Counted from the stretch's first letter, positions 9,831-17,820 are shown. The stretch: 64,000 nt of DNA from Flavobacteriales bacterium (GCA_016717305.1 JADKFY010000006.1:1-64000), one strand, 5' to 3'. Made by a program: numbers and translations. The notes: generated by a model not told the origin, from the sequence alone.

Positions 9831-11774
9831 ATGACCCTGCAACCATCCATCCTGCTAGCCGGTGCCTATCTCCTAGTAGGCTCGGGAGGTGCGTGGGCAC
9901 AGGATGTCTCCACATCTCTCCGCGCGGAAGGGCTCGACTTCCGTTCAAGATCAGAACTGATCGGCGACCACCGGACCACAGGGCTACCCCCGGAAGCGGA
10001 CAGCCTGGCCACCTCAGCGCTGGCTGATCCAGCCCTACGGGCCGACCCTGCACGCTTGGGATGGGCCATGCACATCCGCGCGCTCGCCGCGTGGAAGCGT
10101 CGGGACGTGGACGCCATGCTGGTCTGGAACGATTCGGCCCGGCAGGTCTTCCGGCACCTGGACGATGCCATGGGCCTGTTGCATGGCGACCTGTTGGAGG
10201 GTCGGGCGCACATGGCCCGCGGAGAGATAGCAGCGGCCGTACCCCTCATGAGCCGTACGTTGAAGCGCGGCCGTGAACTCGGTGACACGGCCATCTGGAT
10301 CCAGTCCCTTTCCGTTCTCGGGGCCATCAACGGCATGCAGGAGGACCTGCAGGGGGCACAGCGCAACTACCAGGAAGCGATCCGCCTGACGGAGGCCGCC
10401 GGTGACCAGGCCTCCGAGGCGCGTGAGCGGCGCAGCCTGGCCGAGCTTTGGCAACGGATGGGCCATGCCGATTCCTCGCGCTTGGAAATGGATCGGGCCG
10501 AGCAACTGGTCCGCAGCTGCTGCCCCAACGACAGTTCGCTGTTGAGCGGCCTGCATTATTTCCAGGCCACCCTGGCCGCCGAGCGGGGCGACTACGGCGA
10601 GGCGCTGGACCTCACCGCTCCCTGGGTGGGCTGGTACGCACGCCGGAACGGATGGACCTGGGCCACATTCCTCTACGCCATACGGTCCGGCTGGCTGCTG
10701 AAGGAGGGGCGTCCGAAGGAGGCTGCCGAGTTGGCGGACGAGGGCTATCACATCGCCCGGCAGAAGGGCCTCCTGAAGGAAACGATGGACAATCTGCTGG
10801 CCCTGCACCAGGCGGAGGCCGCTGTCGGCCACCACCACCGGGCCTACGACCGGCTGCTCGAGTTCCATGCGCTGCGCGACTCCATCATCACCCGACAGGG
10901 CATCGACCAGATGGCCACCATGGAGCAGGAATTCAGGCACGAACGCGAGCAGCTTGCCGACAGCCTCCGCCATCAGAAAGAACGCTTCGGGCTGGAACTG
11001 GCCCGTGAGCATGCAGAACGCACCCGCAACGTGTACCTGTTCGCCGGGCTCGGAATATTGCTGCTGGCCTTCGGTCTATGGAGCCGCCTGCGCTACACCC
11101 GGCGGGCAAAAGCTGCCATCGAGCGCGAGAAGCAGATCAGTGAGGACCTCTTGCACAATATCTTGCCCGAGGAAGTGGCCGCCGAACTGAGGGAGAAGGG
11201 CAGCGCAGAGGCACAGCTCATCGACCAGGTCACTGTGCTCTTCACCGACTTCAAGGGCTTCACCGAGTATTCGGAGAAGATGGACCCGGCCACCATCGTG
11301 CGCGACCTCAACGAATGCTTCAGCGCCTTCGACCGCATCGTGGAACGGTATGGCATCGAGAAGATCAAGACCATCGGCGATGCGTACATGGCCGCTGGTG
11401 GCTTGCCCACGCCAAACAGCACGCACGCCACGGATGTGATCAAGGCAGCCTTTGAGATCCGCAACTTCATCGCGGAAGGCAAGGCGCGGAAGATCGCGGC
11501 GGGTCTACCCTATTTCGAGATCCGCATCGGCATCCACAGCGGTCCCGTGGTGGCGGGCATCGTAGGCGTGAAGAAGTTCAGCTATGACATCTGGGGCGAT
11601 ACCGTGAACACGGCCAGCCGCATGGAAAGCAGTGGTGAAGCAGGACAGGTGAATATCAGCGAGGCGACCTATGAACTGGTGAAGGATGAACCGGGCCTCT
11701 CTTTCACCCCACGCGGCAAAGTGCCTGCGAAGGGCAAGGGGGAAATGGAGATGTTCTTCGTCGGCGTTGATTGA
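9831..11774 (+). CDS. TPR-containing class III adenylate cyclase, second paralogue
   Basis: The start at 9831 gives a signal peptide (MTLQPSILLAGAYLLVGSGGAWAQ); upstream in-frame ATGs at 9735 and 9804 would bury it. The 647-residue protein has degenerate TPR-like helices (about 60-380), a coiled coil, a transmembrane helix (about 400-420) and a class III cyclase domain with D473, K513, D517, D586, N593 and R597 in the expected positions, predicting adenylate rather than guanylate cyclase activity. The catalytic domain is nearly identical in motif wording to the upstream paralogue, while the sensor part has diverged strongly. This suggests duplication followed by input change. The gap between the two genes is about 200 bases. 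Confidence 0.92.
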   Translation: MTLQPSILLAGAYLLVGSGGAWAQDVSTSLRAEGLDFRSRSELIGDHRTTGLPPEADSLATSALADPALRADPARLGWAMHIRALAAWKRRDVDAMLVWNDSARQVFRHLDDAMGLLHGDLLEGRAHMARGEIAAAVPLMSRTLKRGRELGDTAIWIQSLSVLGAINGMQEDLQGAQRNYQEAIRLTEAAGDQASEARERRSLAELWQRMGHADSSRLEMDRAEQLVRSCCPNDSSLLSGLHYFQATLAAERGDYGEALDLTAPWVGWYARRNGWTWATFLYAIRSGWLLKEGRPKEAAELADEGYHIARQKGLLKETMDNLLALHQAEAAVGHHHRAYDRLLEFHALRDSIITRQGIDQMATMEQEFRHEREQLADSLRHQKERFGLELAREHAERTRNVYLFAGLGILLLAFGLWSRLRYTRRAKAAIEREKQISEDLLHNILPEEVAAELREKGSAEAQLIDQVTVLFTDFKGFTEYSEKMDPATIVRDLNECFSAFDRIVERYGIEKIKTIGDAYMAAGGLPTPNSTHATDVIKAAFEIRNFIAEGKARKIAAGLPYFEIRIGIHSGPVVAGIVGVKKFSYDIWGDTVNTASRMESSGEAGQVNISEATYELVKDEPGLSFTPRGKVPAKGKGEMEMFFVGVD

Positions 11775-11804
11775 TACGAATTCGGTCCGTCGATCGTCCG
11801 GGGA

Positions 11805-12425
11805 TCAGCGTACTTCCAGCAGCATCTTCATTCGCTCGACCTCACGCTGCAACCCTTCCACGTATTCGCGTTGCTTGTCGAGGGCTTGGAGCAACTCTTC
11901 CTGCGTGAACCGCGGCGTGATGTGTTGCGGGCAGTTCCAATCGTACGCTTCGAGGTGCAACTTCACGAGTCTTTCAGGTTTCGCATGGAAGCCCGGAGGC
12001 ATCAGGCGTTCTACGAGTGCGGGGGCGTTCTCCAAAGGCACCACTTCGGCTTTGGCGTAGAGCTTCAATCGTGTGCGATGTGGGTAATCCATCAGGATCA
12101 ATGACACGTTGGGCTGTTCGCTGATGTTACCGATGGAGATGAACTGCTTGTTACCGCGCACATCCACGAAGGCCACGGTGCTTGGGTCAATGGCCTGGAT
12201 GAAACCGTGCGGTCCACCGCGGTGTTGGATGTACGGGAAGCCATTGGCGCCGATGCTGGCCATGTAGAAACTGTCGCGCTCGGCGATGAGGACCATCTCA
12301 CTTTCTCTCGGGCCGTCCTGGAAGACCTGCTTCTCCTGCCGCGCATAAGCCGAACGGCTTCCGTACTGTTCCTGCAGTTTCTGGACGGCGGGTGTGAAAG
12401 CGAGCGATGCGAAATTCTTGGCCAT
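11805..12425 (-). CDS. Pyridoxamine 5'-phosphate oxidase-family (FMN split-barrel) protein
   Basis: This 206-residue protein begins MAKNFASLAFTPAVQKLQEQYGSR, followed by a split-barrel core: MVLIAERDSFYMASIGANGFPYIQHRGG, TVAFVDVRGNKQFISIGNIS and VSLILMDYPHRTRLKLYAKAEVV. This matches the PNPOx-like FMN-binding family that includes heme and flavin reductases and general stress proteins. The C-terminal 50 residues form a coiled coil. It is the last gene of a minus-strand cluster; its start is 11 bases after the stop of the DUF1348 gene, so co-transcription is likely. The cofactor is inferred from family. Confidence 0.82.
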   Translation of the reverse strand: MAKNFASLAFTPAVQKLQEQYGSRSAYARQEKQVFQDGPRESEMVLIAERDSFYMASIGANGFPYIQHRGGPHGFIQAIDPSTVAFVDVRGNKQFISIGNISEQPNVSLILMDYPHRTRLKLYAKAEVVPLENAPALVERLMPPGFHAKPERLVKLHLEAYDWNCPQHITPRFTQEELLQALDKQREYVEGLQREVERMKMLLEVR

Positions 12426-12436
12426 GGTCGTTGGTT

Positions 12437-12850
12437 TCAGCGCAACTTCCGTTCGCCTTCGGTGATCGCCAGGTCATTGATGCTCGCATAGCGCTTGGCC
12501 ATGTAGCCGAGCTCGTCGAACTCCCAGTTCTCGTTGCCATAGCTGCGGAACCAGTTGCCCGCCGCATCCTGCCATTCGTACTCGAAACGTACGGCGATGC
12601 GGTTGCCGCTATGCGCCCAGTATTCCTTCTTCAAGCGGTAGTCCATTTCGTTGACCCACTTGCGTTCCAAGAAGGCGACGATCGCCGCACGACCGTTGAT
12701 GAACTCGTTCCGGTTGCGCCATTCGCTGTCCGGCGTATAGGCCTTGGCCACGCGCTCGGGATCCTTGCTGTTCCAGGCGTCCTCGGCCATCTGGATCTTT
12801 TGGCGGGCGGTCTCCTCGGTGAAAGGAGGAAGGGGTGGTCTTGGTTCCAT
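12437..12850 (-). CDS. DUF1348 (SnoaL/NTF2-like fold) protein
   Basis: The start at 12850 (MEPRPPLPPFTEETA) gives the usual family length of about 137 residues. The sequence AEDAWNSKDPERVAKAYTPDSEWRNRNEF, then FLERKWVNEMDYRLKKEYWAHSGNRIAVRFEYEW and GNENWEFDELGYMAKRYASIND, is diagnostic for DUF1348, a compact NTF2-like cone fold. No catalytic function is established for the family. It lies 11 bases upstream of the PNPOx-like gene and about 110 bases downstream of the carboxymuconolactone decarboxylase-like gene, on the same strand. Confidence 0.88.
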   Translation of the reverse strand: MEPRPPLPPFTEETARQKIQMAEDAWNSKDPERVAKAYTPDSEWRNRNEFINGRAAIVAFLERKWVNEMDYRLKKEYWAHSGNRIAVRFEYEWQDAAGNWFRSYGNENWEFDELGYMAKRYASINDLAITEGERKLR

Positions 12851-12960
12851 GTGTGTGGGTTGTTGGTCGAAGGTCGCTCTCGTTCGGCGGAAATGTTCCA
12901 GCGGCACCGCGACCGGGACCACGGTCTCCCATGGTCCCGGCGTGGCGTGCGTGTTGTTGC

Positions 12961-13509
12961 TCAGACCGTGGCCAGTTCCAGTTCGGGTGCCAGTGGGAAG
13001 TCTATGGGCACTTGCATGATGTTGTGCAGGTAGTTCATCACCACCTTGTCAGCGATGGCGATCACCACTTCCACAAGGTGGCCGTTGGTGTAGCCGGCGT
13101 TGAAGAAGGCATCGAGCGAAGTGGCGTCCGGACGGCCCTTGGTTCGTGTGATGGCCTCGGTCAGTTTCGTCAGTGCATCGAGCTTGGCGTCGAAGGGTGC
13201 CGCACCACGACGGACATCCAGCACTTGCTCATCTGTGAGGCCGTTCATCTTGCCGAGCACCGTGTGCGCGCTTTGGCAATAGCGACAGCCGTTCACTTGG
13301 CTCACCACCAGGTTCACCACTTCCTTCTCCTTTTTCGAGAGCAGGTTCGGGGCGCTTTGCAGTTGGAGGTACTTCGCGAGGCCATGCTCGGAGTAGGCCA
13401 TCACGGCGTAGAGGTTCGGCACGAAGCCGAGGCCTTTTTGGAGGTTGTCGAAGATCGCCTGGTTGTTCGGGGTCACTTCGGCTTTCACGGGGACATTGAA
13501 GGTTCGCAT
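12961..13509 (-). CDS. Carboxymuconolactone decarboxylase / AhpD-like protein
   Basis: The start at 13509 (MRTFNVPVKAEVTPNNQ) yields 182 residues; the frame upstream has no family similarity. The signature NGCRYCQSAH places C75, C78 and H82 as the AhpD-type redox pair and proton relay. The surrounding helices (ILYNLVVSQVNG-like segment before, LTDEQVLDVRRG after) fit the CMD fold. Such proteins usually act as peroxidase-like disulfide reductants in oxidative stress. The gene starts 50 bases downstream of the AraC-family regulator, which probably controls it. Confidence 0.9.
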   Translation of the reverse strand: MRTFNVPVKAEVTPNNQAIFDNLQKGLGFVPNLYAVMAYSEHGLAKYLQLQSAPNLLSKKEKEVVNLVVSQVNGCRYCQSAHTVLGKMNGLTDEQVLDVRRGAAPFDAKLDALTKLTEAITRTKGRPDATSLDAFFNAGYTNGHLVEVVIAIADKVVMNYLHNIMQVPIDFPLAPELELATV

Positions 13510-13558
13510 CGTCGTTGTTTTGGTTGTCGTTGTTGACGATGCAAAAGTGCGTGGCCTT

Positions 13559-14425
13559 CTATGGCCCTTGGTAGACGGGGCTTCCCGAAGGGTTGGCCAA
13601 ACTTCCCGAAGCGCGGAATTCCGTGGGCGCAATGCCCTCCTGTGTCTTGAAGAAGCGGCTGAAGGTCTGCACATCCTCGAAGCCGAGCTTGTCCGCGATC
13701 TCCTTCATTGGACGGTCCGAATAGCGGATGAGTCGTCGGGCTTCCACCATGATGCGGTCCTGGATCACCTTCAGCGGTGTGCGCTTCCCCAACTGCGCGA
13801 AGAGGTTCGCCAAGGTCTTGGGCGATCGGTGCAGGAGTTCCGCGTAGGCGGCCACATTGTGGATGCTGCGAAAATGCGTTTCCACCAAGAAGTTGAAGTC
13901 GCGCACGATGTTCACGCCATCGAATTGCAGCGAACCCAATTTCCCTTGCTCCTTGTACAAGCGTGTGCAAAGGATGAGCAGTCGGCGCAGCATCATTTGT
14001 AGCATCTCCATCTGGAGGCCATCGCTGCTTTGCATCTCCAGGGAGAACATGCGCCAGAGGATGTCGAACTTCTCCTGCTCCGCTTGCGCGATGGACAGCA
14101 CGGGCAGCTCATGCGCGCCGAAGAACAGGATGCCTTTACACCCCACTTCACTGTCGCGATCGACCACGCAGAAGAACGGCCGGTTGAAACGCACGAAGCG
14201 GCATGCTTCCACATGCACGACCTCCACCTGGTAGTGCTCTGTGAGGAAGATCAACTGGTCGCGACCGAGCGTGATCAGCGAACCATCGATGCGGAACTCC
14301 ATGTGATCACCGGAGTTCCAGATGATGCGCAGCCCATTCTCGAACGGCTCGTTCAGGACGGACGCATTCGTTGCGTTCAACTCGCGTAGTTCGATGTATT
14401 CGTCGGTGGTGCCGGTGAAGTGCAT
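13559..14425 (-). CDS. AraC-family transcriptional regulator
   Basis: The start at 14425 (MHFTGTTDEYIELREL) is chosen because the preceding 36 codons of open frame look non-coding. The protein has about 288 residues: an N-terminal cupin-like sensor domain (about 1-170) and a C-terminal pair of helix-turn-helix motifs (about 185-280), the first around VAAYAELLHRSPKTLANLF and the second MKEIADKLGFEDVQTFSRFFKTQEGIAPTEFR. It is the first gene of a minus-strand cluster with the CMD-like, DUF1348 and PNPOx-like genes, which are its likely targets. The inducer is unknown. Confidence 0.9.
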   Translation of the reverse strand: MHFTGTTDEYIELRELNATNASVLNEPFENGLRIIWNSGDHMEFRIDGSLITLGRDQLIFLTEHYQVEVVHVEACRFVRFNRPFFCVVDRDSEVGCKGILFFGAHELPVLSIAQAEQEKFDILWRMFSLEMQSSDGLQMEMLQMMLRRLLILCTRLYKEQGKLGSLQFDGVNIVRDFNFLVETHFRSIHNVAAYAELLHRSPKTLANLFAQLGKRTPLKVIQDRIMVEARRLIRYSDRPMKEIADKLGFEDVQTFSRFFKTQEGIAPTEFRASGSLANPSGSPVYQGP

Positions 14426-14580
14426 GTGGTCAAAGGCTGATGGAAGGACAAAGGTCTGGTGTTGTTCACAGTATCGGTTCAAGGACTTGGTGTGACCCTT
14501 CGATCTGACAGTTGAGCACCGCAAGTCAATCAATACAATGGTGAAGGACGCCGTTCCGGTTAGGACGCATTTCGCCGACC

Positions 14581-14766
14581 GCCACCTTCTGCACTGAGTT
14601 CACTGGTTCGAAACGCCACGCTCAATATGGATCCGTTCCTGCACCTCGCCCTGCGTTCAACTTCAAGACAGGTGGATTGATCCAAGCGAAATGCAAGGGC
14701 GAGATGGAGTTGTACTTCACGGAACGTCCGGTCAGGTCACTAGGTTCTGGTACGACCAGATCGTGA
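14581..14766 (+). pseudogene. Relic of a class III cyclase C-terminus
   Basis: Reading from 14581 in one frame gives a stretch ending FNFKTGGLIQAKCKGEME then LYFTERPVRSL, with a stop at 14764-14766. This mirrors the last residues of both neighbouring cyclases (FTPRGKVQAKGKGEMEMFFVER). Nothing of the catalytic core is present upstream; the AraC gene's start region is there instead. I infer that a third cyclase gene was once present and that only its 3' end survives. The match covers about 20 residues, so chance similarity is not fully excluded. Confidence 0.55.
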
Positions 14767-14797
14767 ACCGTTCGCAGCCTACTGTGTACAGGACAAC

Positions 14798-15220
14798 ATG
14801 CACGCCTCACGTCGCGCCCTCCGTCTCCTCTTCTTCCTATCTGTGTTCGCTCAAGCGCAGGAGCCCACCGCGCCACCACTGAAGGATCATACGTTCCACG
14901 GCCCGGCCTACTTCGAGAATGCAAAGGACAGCACGGATTTTATGCAGTTCCGTAACGGGCTCGCGGCCGATGCCAGCTTGCCCACGGACACGACGACACA
15001 GTACCACATGCTGTGGCGCGAGAACCAGCACGGCGGCATGTCGCTATTAAGTCGTGGAGATAGCAGCTTGATCAAGGCACCCGTGCACGGAGCGTTCAGC
15101 GTGTACAGCGAAACGAGCATTCCCTTCCGCACTGCGGATGGTCGGCGTGTGTTGGTCCTTACACATGAAGTGCCTTGCGGGCTGATCTGCCGCAGCACGT
15201 GGTATTACGTGGAGGAATGA
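14798..15220 (+). CDS. Secreted hypothetical protein
   Basis: The predicted protein has 140 residues with an N-terminal signal peptide (ALRLLFFLSVFAQAQ, cleavage near residue 21). The mature part has alternating strands, one pair of cysteines (CGLIC near the C-terminus) and ends STWYYVEE. I do not recognise a family. It starts about 30 bases after the cyclase relic and is followed, convergently, by the first HepT gene. Composition is like its neighbours. Confidence 0.55.
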   Translation: MHASRRALRLLFFLSVFAQAQEPTAPPLKDHTFHGPAYFENAKDSTDFMQFRNGLAADASLPTDTTTQYHMLWRENQHGGMSLLSRGDSSLIKAPVHGAFSVYSETSIPFRTADGRRVLVLTHEVPCGLICRSTWYYVEE

Positions 15221-15237
15221 GATGACGTAAACGCCGA

Positions 15238-15584
15238 TCACTCCACCCCGCTGTCCAGGATCTTCTTCAACTGCTCCATCAAAGGCGGTAGATAGTCCGC
15301 TACCACACGCCAAACGATGGCCTCTTCGATCTCGAAGTAGTCATGCACCAAGCGGTGCCGCATGCCGATGATCTTGGACCATTCCAGATGCGGGGTTGTG
15401 TCACGCAGTTGTTTGCTGGTGCGGTTCGCCGCCTCACCGATGATCTGGATGTTGGCATCACCGCATCGCAGACCATTTCATCCTTCATAAAGGTCTCCAA
15501 GGACATTCCTTTGGTATAACGGACGGCACGCTCGATGGCCTCGATCATATCGAGGAGCAGTTGCTTGTCGCTGCGTTCAGACAT
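15238..15584 (-). pseudogene. hepT: HepT-like HEPN toxin, module 1, one frameshift
   Basis: The start at 15584 gives MSERSDKQLLLDMIEAIERAV, a HEPN N-terminal helix. The frame is lost near 15455. One missing base restores ANIQIIGEAANRTSKQL and the RX4HXY motif RHRLVHDY (15337-15360), ending LKKILDSGVE at a stop at 15238. HepT toxins are HEPN ribonucleases silenced by tri-AMPylation of the motif tyrosine by MntA. The start overlaps the MntA stop by 8 bases, as in the second module. If the indel is real the toxin is dead; if it is an assembly error the module is intact. Confidence 0.85.
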
Positions 15585-15867
15585 GCGTGAGGTCCGGAAG
15601 GATATACGGCATGTAGCGCTCCTTGATGGATCCGCGTGTTACCAGATCGACCTTGCGCTGTACGATGGTCTCAAGCTCATCTGCGAGGTCGACGAATTCG
15701 ATGCCGATCGGCTTCTCGAACTCCACCATGATGTCCACATCGCTATCCGGCCGGAAGTCATCGCGCGTAGCTGAGCCGAACACGGCCATGCTCTTCAGCC
15801 CGTACTTGGTAAAGAGGCGAGCACGTTCGCGGCGCAATACGGAAAGGATGTCTGCCAGTGTTCCCAT
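15577..15867 (-). CDS. mntA: MntA-type nucleotidyltransferase antitoxin, module 1
   Basis: This 96-residue minimal nucleotidyltransferase begins at 15867 (MGTLADILSVLRRER). The GSX10DXD signature is complete: G31-S32, then D43 and D45 in GSATRDDFRPDSDVDIMVE. MntA antitoxins AMPylate the HepT tyrosine. Its 3' end overlaps the HepT start by 8 bases, the usual antitoxin-first arrangement. The protein is closely similar to the MntA encoded at 16483-16772, pointing to a local duplication. Confidence 0.9.
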   Translation of the reverse strand: MGTLADILSVLRRERARLFTKYGLKSMAVFGSATRDDFRPDSDVDIMVEFEKPIGIEFVDLADELETIVQRKVDLVTRGSIKERYMPYILPDLTHV

Positions 15868-15903
15868 TGGTCCACAAATATCGCCATCACCGGCTGAATC
15901 GGT

Positions 15904-15948
15904 CCCTTTCCAATTGCCGGGCTTGCCTGCCGAAGGCAGGGTTGTCAC
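15904..15948 (+). repeat. Dispersed intergenic repeat, copy 2
   Basis: This copy shares CCCTTTCCAATTG at its start and CAGGGTTGTC near its end with the copy at 7684-7733. Its middle contains a hairpin CCTGCC-GAA-GGCAGG (15926-15940). It lies just upstream of the first MntA gene. Confidence 0.6.
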
Positions 15949-16021
15949 AGACCTTGCTCCGCCGAAGGGGCACGCGAAGGCGCAGTGTATTTCGCAATGC
16001 ACGCGTGTTCGGCATCATCGC

Positions 16022-16043
16022 GCCCCGGAGTTTCATCCGGGGC
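16022..16043. repeat. Inverted repeat between the two TA modules
   Basis: GCCCCGGA (16022-16029) and TCCGGGGC (16036-16043) form a perfect 8-bp stem around a GTTTCA loop. No T tract follows, so it looks like a repeat element rather than a terminator. Confidence 0.55.
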
Positions 16044-16067
16044 ACGCGGTCCCAATAATTGCGTTGC

Positions 16068-16090
16068 CACCCTTCGACAGGCTCAGGGTG
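16068..16090. repeat. REP-like palindrome with TTCGACAGGCTCA core
   Basis: CACCC and GGGTG flank the core TTCGACAGGCTCA. I know this sequence class as a dispersed palindromic repeat in many bacterial genomes. It lies in the gap downstream of the second HepT gene, together with two other palindromes. Confidence 0.6.
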
Positions 16091-16147
16091 CCAATGGCGT
16101 GCCGTGGGGCAGCAACCCATCGCGGTACGCCATGCGTGTAACCGCCG

Positions 16148-16490
16148 CTACTCCACCCCCCTGGCGAGGATCTTCTTCAACTGCTCCACCAAGGGCGGGA
16201 TATAGTCAACGGCGATGTGATGAATGGTCTCATCATCCAGCGTGTCATAGTCGTGGACGATCTTGTGGCGCAAGCCTTGGATCTTGTACCACTCCACATC
16301 GGGATGGCTGTCCTTGAAGGCATCACTGATGTGGTAGGCTGCTTCACCGATGACTTGGAGCCTAGATCGCGCATCACGCAGGTTCTCATCGGCAATGAGC
16401 GGCAACGTCCACGCCATCCATGTGGCGCATGACGCGCTCCGCCGTTTCCAGCATGTCAACCAGCCTCAGCTTCTCCTCCCGCTTAGACAT
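16148..16490 (-). pseudogene. hepT: HepT-like HEPN toxin, module 2, one frameshift
   Basis: From the ATG at 16490 the frame reads MSKREEKLRLVDMLETAERVMRHMDGVDV and is then lost near 16400. The rest is in another frame: IADENLRDARSRLQVIGEAAYHI, the RX4HXY motif RHKIVHDY (16247-16270), and LKKILARGVE before the stop at 16148-16150. It is a paralogue of the HepT at 15238-15584, with different indel positions. The start overlaps the MntA2 stop by 8 bases. Confidence 0.85.
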
Positions 16491-16772
16491 ACCGCAGATC
16501 CGGTTCGATATAGGGCATATAGTGCGGCTTCACGGCTTTGCGCATCACCACATCCACCTTGCGCCACGATGCGGCCCAGTTCCATCTCCCAGATCGATGA
16601 TCTCGATACCGATGGGGCGCTTCATCTCCACCATGATATCCACGTCGCTGTCCGGCCGGAAGTCATCGCGCGTGGCCGATCCGAATACGGCCATGCTCTT
16701 CAGCCCATACTTGGCGAAGAGGTGTGCACGTTCGCGGCGAAGAACGGTCAATATGTCGGTGAGTGTTCCCAC
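16483..16772 (-). pseudogene. mntA: MntA-type nucleotidyltransferase antitoxin, module 2, frameshifted
   Basis: A GTG at 16770-16772 gives VGTLTDILTVLRRERAHLFAKYG, aligned with the ATG-started paralogue. GSATRDDFRPDSDVDIMVE is intact, so the catalytic core is complete. The frame is disturbed near 16592 (an extra G) and again near 16565, after which the homologous end KPHYMPYIEPDLRYV continues to a stop at 16483-16485. The two changes together leave a net shift. The core could still fold if these are sequencing errors. Confidence 0.8.
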
Positions 16773-16807
16773 TGTCCTGCAAATATCATTCTGTTCAGGT
16801 GAACAGA

Positions 16808-17077
16808 TCAGCACACCGCTTTTGGCGAGCCTGCCTGCCGGACAGGCAGGCGCGTGGCATGCATCTCCGTCCTTACTTCCTCAACAATACGTGTGATCTC
16901 GCGGTCATTTACCGTTACGCGACCCCAGACCTTGTGCAACCACGCCAAGTCATCTTTGGTCTCCTGTTGCCGGATCGCTTTGATGAACGCACGCCTGTCC
17001 GCTGCAGATAGCCTACTGACGCGGGACAATATCTCATCCACGGCTTGGCTCTTGTTTCCTTTGGTGTTGAAAGTCAT
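16808..17077 (-). CDS. Small antitoxin-like hypothetical protein
   Basis: The start at 17077 (MTFNTKGNKSQAVDE) gives 89 residues; an ATG at 17092 is also possible. The protein is charged and helical (EILSRVSRLSAADRRAFIKAIRQQ), then VTVNDREITRIVEEVRTEMH, a C-terminal pattern I associate with small antitoxins. No toxin gene is visible next to it; the next gene is the second MntA, 35 bases on. The last residues (RLPVRQAGSPKAVC) are encoded by the palindrome at 16829-16851, so the native stop seems to have been replaced by repeat insertion. Confidence 0.5.
   Translation of the reverse strand: MTFNTKGNKSQAVDEILSRVSRLSAADRRAFIKAIRQQETKDDLAWLHKVWGRVTVNDREITRIVEEVRTEMHATRLPVRQAGSPKAVC
16829..16851. 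repeat. GCCTGCCTG palindrome (REP-like) inside a gene end
   Basis: GCCTGCCTG (16829-16837) and CAGGCAGGC (16843-16851) form a perfect 9-bp stem around CCGGA. It falls inside the 3' end of the antitoxin-like gene and encodes the LPVRQAG peptide there. Such GGCAGG palindromes are common dispersed elements in Bacteroidota genomes. Confidence 0.75.
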
Positions 17078-17092
17078 CTCCTTGGGGTTCAT

Positions 17093-17409
17093 TCCAAAGA
17101 TACTTGATCCATGCCATTACCTTCGAACTGGTTCATTTGCAATGTGCAACCAATACTGAATCTTGCAGACGCTAGTTAGTTCTGGAACATGCCCATGGAA
17201 CAAACCCTTTTGGATAAAAAGATGGTCCTACGATCGATCAACCTGATGCCAGATCAGTTCAGTTTGGACCGCGGCAGGCTCTCCGCCTCGGGACCGTGCG
17301 TTTTTGTCGGTGCAGGGTCCCTTCATTGAGGAGAACCTACGCAGGATCAGTTGCAAAGCGGTACGGTTCTGGTATCGCGCCATTCGACCCAGCTTCGCCT
17401 CTCGCACCC
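17093..17409. other. Intergenic region, no gene recognised
   Basis: This 317-base gap between divergent small genes has an A/T-richer middle (about 17200-17235), likely promoter territory for either side. No exact TAnnTTTG element, tRNA or terminator is seen. Confidence 0.45.
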
Positions 17410-17820
17410 ATGCATTCTATTGTCCTCGTCCCCATTGCCGCGTTGTTCTTGCTAGATCTACCTGTCGAACACAGGAATACACACACACCTTGCCCATGCG
17501 AGGCGCAGGTGGTGGTGATCTCGGACACGGCCTTAGCATACCATCCGGGCTTCGAAGCGACTGCCGATACCAGCTTGGTCTATCGACTTGGCTTCTTGCG
17601 TGCAGCGGGCATCAGCAAAAGAGCAACACACCGGTTGATGAAGAAGATGGAGCTGACCACCGGTGGGCATGTGAAGTGTGATCGAGCTTTCCTTCGTTCG
17701 CTTTGTGCGTACTCCCCGTCCAATACCTGCCTCCAAACAGTCGAGATCAAAGCCGTCGGCCCCTTGAACTACATGCCCGATGGTTCGTTGAATATCACGC
17801 TGCGTTTTCGCGCACGCTGA
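17410..17820 (+). CDS. Hypothetical protein with N-terminal hydrophobic segment
   Basis: The ATG at 17410 (MHSIVLVPIAALFLLDLPVEH) supplies a short signal-like hydrophobic stretch; the frame upstream is arginine-rich and unlikely to be coding. The 136-residue product has four cysteines (CPCEAQ near residue 30, CDR and CLQTVE further on) and ends in a strand-rich MPDGSLNITLRFRAR. No family is recognised. It precedes the TPR lipoprotein gene by 117 bases. Confidence 0.45.
   Translation: MHSIVLVPIAALFLLDLPVEHRNTHTPCPCEAQVVVISDTALAYHPGFEATADTSLVYRLGFLRAAGISKRATHRLMKKMELTTGGHVKCDRAFLRSLCAYSPSNTCLQTVEIKAVGPLNYMPDGSLNITLRFRAR

Noticed and set aside
16829..16851. Palindrome considered as a terminator for the antitoxin-like gene
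   Set aside because: It is inside the coding frame, has no T tract and belongs to a repeat class.
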